From contig CASEGD010000101.1 in NCBI GenBank assembly GCA_949287345.1, positions 1 through 9,145 of the forward strand: DNA of 9,145 nt, in the 5' to 3' direction. Shown here piece after piece: positions 7,702 through 9,145 of the stretch (its first letter is position 1; the number at the start of each line of letters is the position of its first letter). The notes under the pieces were generated by a model. It did not search any database. It was not told where the DNA came from and saw only the letters and a program-made list of their open reading frames with translations. The stretch comes from an uncultured Phascolarctobacterium sp. GTDB taxonomy: Bacteria; Bacillota; Negativicutes; Acidaminococcales; Acidaminococcaceae. The position numbers and the translations under genes are program-made.

Positions 7702-7737
7702 AATAAAAACACAGGCACTAAGCCTGTGTTTTTATTT
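7701..7737. terminator. Bidirectional intrinsic terminator between convergent genes
   Basis: A perfect 16-bp inverted repeat (7701-7716 and 7722-7737) encloses the five-base loop ACTAA. The core is ACAGGC/GCCTGT with A-rich and T-rich flanks, so both strands give a hairpin ending in a U-rich tract. The stem includes the last base of the GT2 stop codon and, on the other strand, the whole yrbL-like stop codon at 7732-7734. Confidence 0.93.
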
Positions 7738-8358
7738 TATTAAAGCAATTAACTTATTGGTAAGTTCAGAACTATATTGTTTTTTTAAAGTATTTATGAA
7801 TTGTTCCCAACGCCTTGCAACTTTTGCCTTTGCAAAATAATGGAAATGGTATTCTAACGGAATTAAAACACCGCTGCCCATATCATTTACAATGCGAACT
7901 TTATATGCATCTGTTGATATTTTCTGAAAGATAACATTTTCCGGAAATAAGCCCATAGTTATAATTTCGTTGTCAAACAGTTTTTCTTTTAATTCCTTAA
8001 CCATTTTTACAGTTAAATCAAAATTTTGCTTAAAAAGTGAAGGCGAAAGTAAAATTTCCTGCAAAGTAATGCTTTTGCTCTTATCAAAATTACGGATTAC
8101 TTCAAAAAGATATCCATGACCTAAATTAGTTTCGATTTCGCCATAATATTGCGGCAAAAGGTCATAATTTTTATTGCGGCGTTTTAAAACCTTAATATAA
8201 TTTATCTCGCGGAGCAAATCTGTTTGTCCCCCCCGATTGTACGCAATCTTTATGCAAAGATTATCATTATCAGGGTGAAGATAACATTTCTTGTGACGTC
8301 CGGCTCCATAAAAAAGGTCTTCGGTTAATATAATAGTTTCGTTTGTTGAAGTTGCCAT
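7732..8358 (-). CDS. yrbL: YrbL-family protein with kinase-like fold
   Basis: A 208-residue cytoplasmic protein that I recognise as the YrbL family (named PhoP regulatory network protein in E. coli, where it has 210 residues). The family resembles protein kinases; its substrate is not established. The glycine-loop-like segment GAGRHKKCYLHP (18-29) leads to CIKIAY (35-40) with K37 in the ATP-lysine position. A helix follows with E51, then GHGYLFEVIRNFD (80-92) as a hinge-like region. MGLFPENVIFQ (135-145) occupies the catalytic loop but lacks the usual Asp, and VNDMG (157-161; D159) sits at the DFG position. E. coli YrbL, as I recall it, has the same pattern, so the missing Asp looks like a family trait. 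The gene faces the GT2 gene, shares its terminator, and has AGGAGT (8364-8369 on the reverse strand) five bases before the ATG. In this setting a role in LPS core modification or its control is inference. Confidence 0.85.
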   Translation of the reverse strand: MATSTNETIILTEDLFYGAGRHKKCYLHPDNDNLCIKIAYNRGGQTDLLREINYIKVLKRRNKNYDLLPQYYGEIETNLGHGYLFEVIRNFDKSKSITLQEILLSPSLFKQNFDLTVKMVKELKEKLFDNEIITMGLFPENVIFQKISTDAYKVRIVNDMGSGVLIPLEYHFHYFAKAKVARRWEQFINTLKKQYSSELTNKLIALIK

Positions 8359-8387
8359 AAAGTACTCCTGATTTTTATGCTAAAATA

Positions 8388-8416
8388 ATTATATGTTATT
8401 TTAACATAAAGTACAA
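8388..8416 (-). promoter_or_regulatory. Promoter of the yrbL-like gene
   Basis: On the reverse strand, TTGTAC (8416-8411, three of six matches to TTGACA) and a perfect TATAAT (8393-8388) are separated by 17 bases. Transcription would start near 8381, giving a leader of about 22 bases with the AGGAGT ribosome binding site. Two palindromes overlap this promoter, so it is likely controlled. Confidence 0.6.
8392..8408. repeat. 17-bp palindrome inside the yrbL promoter spacer
   Basis: TATGTTA-TTT-TAACATA is a perfect inverted repeat with 7-base arms. It fills the space between -35 and -10 and overlaps the first -10 base pairs, the usual place for a repressor operator or a MerR-type activator site. 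It does not contain direct repeats like the known PhoP box. Its role as an operator is inferred from symmetry and position. Confidence 0.5.
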
Positions 8417-8443
8417 TTAGAATTCATATGAATTTTAATTGTA
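8412..8443. repeat. 32-bp AT-rich palindrome upstream of the yrbL promoter
   Basis: The arms 8412-8427 and 8428-8443 are complementary at 15 of 16 positions. The one mismatch (8420/8435) would be a G-U pair in + strand RNA. The centre is AATTCATATGAATT (8421-8434). It covers the -35 hexamer and lies directly upstream of the 17-bp palindrome. Having no GC core and no spacer loop, it is a poor terminator and more likely a dimer or multimer binding site. Confidence 0.6.
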
Positions 8444-8447
8444 GTTA

Positions 8448-8477
8448 AAAAATCCGGTAATGTATTACCGGATTTTT
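8448..8477 (-). terminator. Intrinsic terminator of the phosphoethanolamine-transferase-like gene
   Basis: A perfect 13-bp stem (8448-8460 with 8465-8477) encloses a four-base loop. The core is TCCGGTAA/TTACCGGA, and on the reverse strand it ends in six T residues (8452-8447). It begins three bases after the stop codon of the gene at 8480, so yrbL would not normally be transcribed from that gene. Confidence 0.9.
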
Positions 8478-8479
8478 GT

Positions 8480-9145
8480 TTACATATCCAGATGCGGGTC
8501 ATCTTTAACTGATTTAGTTCCTAAACCAGCCTTAGTATTATCAATAGTAAATTTATATTTGGGTGAAGCAAGGCTTTCTTCTTCATTATAATGATTAGAT
8601 TTTATATTTAAAATGCCGCAAACCAAATTATAGATTAAATCATTTGAGAAGAATTTATCCTGATTAGCATTTAAAGCGTCTGCTATGTCAGGATTATTTT
8701 GTTTGTAGGTTTCAGATAAATATATAAATAAAGGAATACGTAAGCCGATAAATTTTGTTTCATCCGGGTCGCGGCTGCGGTTAGGGTCGGTGCCATGGTC
8801 GGAAAAATAAATAAAAGCACTTAAGTTTAAATTCTTTTCGGCATATTCAAAATAATCTTGTAAAACTTTATCGGTATAAACCAAAGAATTTTTATAATCT
8901 GCTACACGGCCGGTAGTATCAGGGTCGGTCCATATTTGATATTCTTTGGGATAACGATGATTGTAATCTATATGGCTGCCCATAATATGCATTACAATAA
9001 AGTTTTTCTCATCAGGGTTAACTGTTGCCAAATGGGAGAGCAGACCTTCATCATAGCGTGATGTGCCGCCCCATTTTGCAACGTCGCATGTTTCTGCTAC
9101 CATAGTTATAGGTGTATCGTGAATGCCTATTTTACCCTGATTACT
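8480..9145 (-). CDS. Phosphoethanolamine-transferase-like sulfatase-fold protein, C-terminal part
   Basis: The 3' end of a gene that runs off the right edge. The frame stays open above the ATG at 9103 through 14 more codons (S-N-Q-G-K-I-G-I-H-D-T-P-I-T), which belong to the conserved family region, so ATG 9103 is internal. The visible 221 residues match the periplasmic domain of lipid A/core phosphoethanolamine transferases (EptA/CptA-like). They include HDTPIT, WGGTSRYDEGLL, MHIMGSHIDYNHRYP with the metal-site GSH histidine, IYFSDHGTDP with the D-H metal pair, and RIPLFIYLS. The nucleophile threonine and the membrane domain must lie beyond 9145. The usual second histidine after SDHG in EptA is not seen, which suggests a different subfamily. 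Sulfatase activity is less likely given the Ept-type motifs. Composition is AT-rich like its neighbours. Confidence 0.82.
   Translation of the reverse strand, partial: SNQGKIGIHDTPITMVAETCDVAKWGGTSRYDEGLLSHLATVNPDEKNFIVMHIMGSHIDYNHRYPKEYQIWTDPDTTGRVADYKNSLVYTDKVLQDYFEYAEKNLNLSAFIYFSDHGTDPNRSRDPDETKFIGLRIPLFIYLSETYKQNNPDIADALNANQDKFFSNDLIYNLVCGILNIKSNHYNEEESLASPKYKFTIDNTKAGLGTKSVKDDPHLDM

Noticed and set aside
8388..8443. PhoP box upstream of yrbL
   Set aside because: The E. coli PhoP site is a direct repeat of a GTTTA-type hexamer with five bases between; no such pair is seen on either strand, only inverted repeats.
8412..8443. 32-bp palindrome as a transcription terminator
   Set aside because: It is nearly all A/T with no GC core and almost no loop, and a proper 13-bp GC-containing terminator already exists at 8448-8477.
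8480..9103. Complete 207-residue gene starting at the ATG at 9103
   Set aside because: The frame continues open to 9145, and those codons (HDTPIT and preceding residues) are conserved in the family, so the gene is truncated by the window edge and this ATG is internal.

Overview
The window is a lipopolysaccharide (LPS) inner-core locus from a diderm bacterium. It carries the ADP-heptose nucleotide-sugar pathway, two GT9 heptosyltransferase-type enzymes, a membrane phospho-group transferase of the LTA-synthase/sulfatase superfamily, a WaaE-type GT2, a YrbL-type kinase-fold protein and the end of a phosphoethanolamine-transferase-like gene. No tRNA, rRNA, insertion sequence, phage gene or CRISPR array was found. 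Taxonomy is not fixed by the sequence. Strong Shine-Dalgarno sites, GTG initiation, compact intrinsic terminators and heptose-LPS genes would fit an LPS-making Firmicute (Negativicutes), but a proteobacterium is possible; this is inference.

Positions 1-6900 (+ strand) form one tightly packed operon. It begins with the last codons of an upstream gene, possibly gmhA, followed by hldE, hldD, gmhB, a waaC-like GT9, a waaF-like GT9 and an LTA-synthase-family membrane protein. Neighbouring genes overlap by 1, 4, 11 and 1 bases, then abut at 0, then lie 12 bases apart, which suggests translational coupling. HldE (kinase and adenylyltransferase), GmhB (phosphatase) and HldD (epimerase) turn heptose 7-phosphate into ADP-L-glycero-D-manno-heptose. 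The two GT9 enzymes would add it to the Kdo-lipid A core.

Positions 6901-7737 hold an extended -10 promoter, a GT2 gene with a GTG start, and a 16-bp-stem terminator shared with the convergent gene that follows. Base composition falls sharply here. Sample 60-base lines I counted give 53% GC at 2041-2100 and 6001-6060, but 28% at 7441-7500 and 32% at 7921-7980.

Positions 7732-9145 (- strand) hold a yrbL-family gene and the C-terminal 221 codons of a phosphoethanolamine-transferase-like gene that runs off the right edge. The 121-base gap between them contains a terminator, a promoter and two nested AT-rich palindromes placed over that promoter. They look like operators, and this is the least explained part of the window. 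The other main oddity is the waaF-like protein, which lacks about 33 residues of its N-terminal domain compared with the GT9 next to it, without a frameshift.
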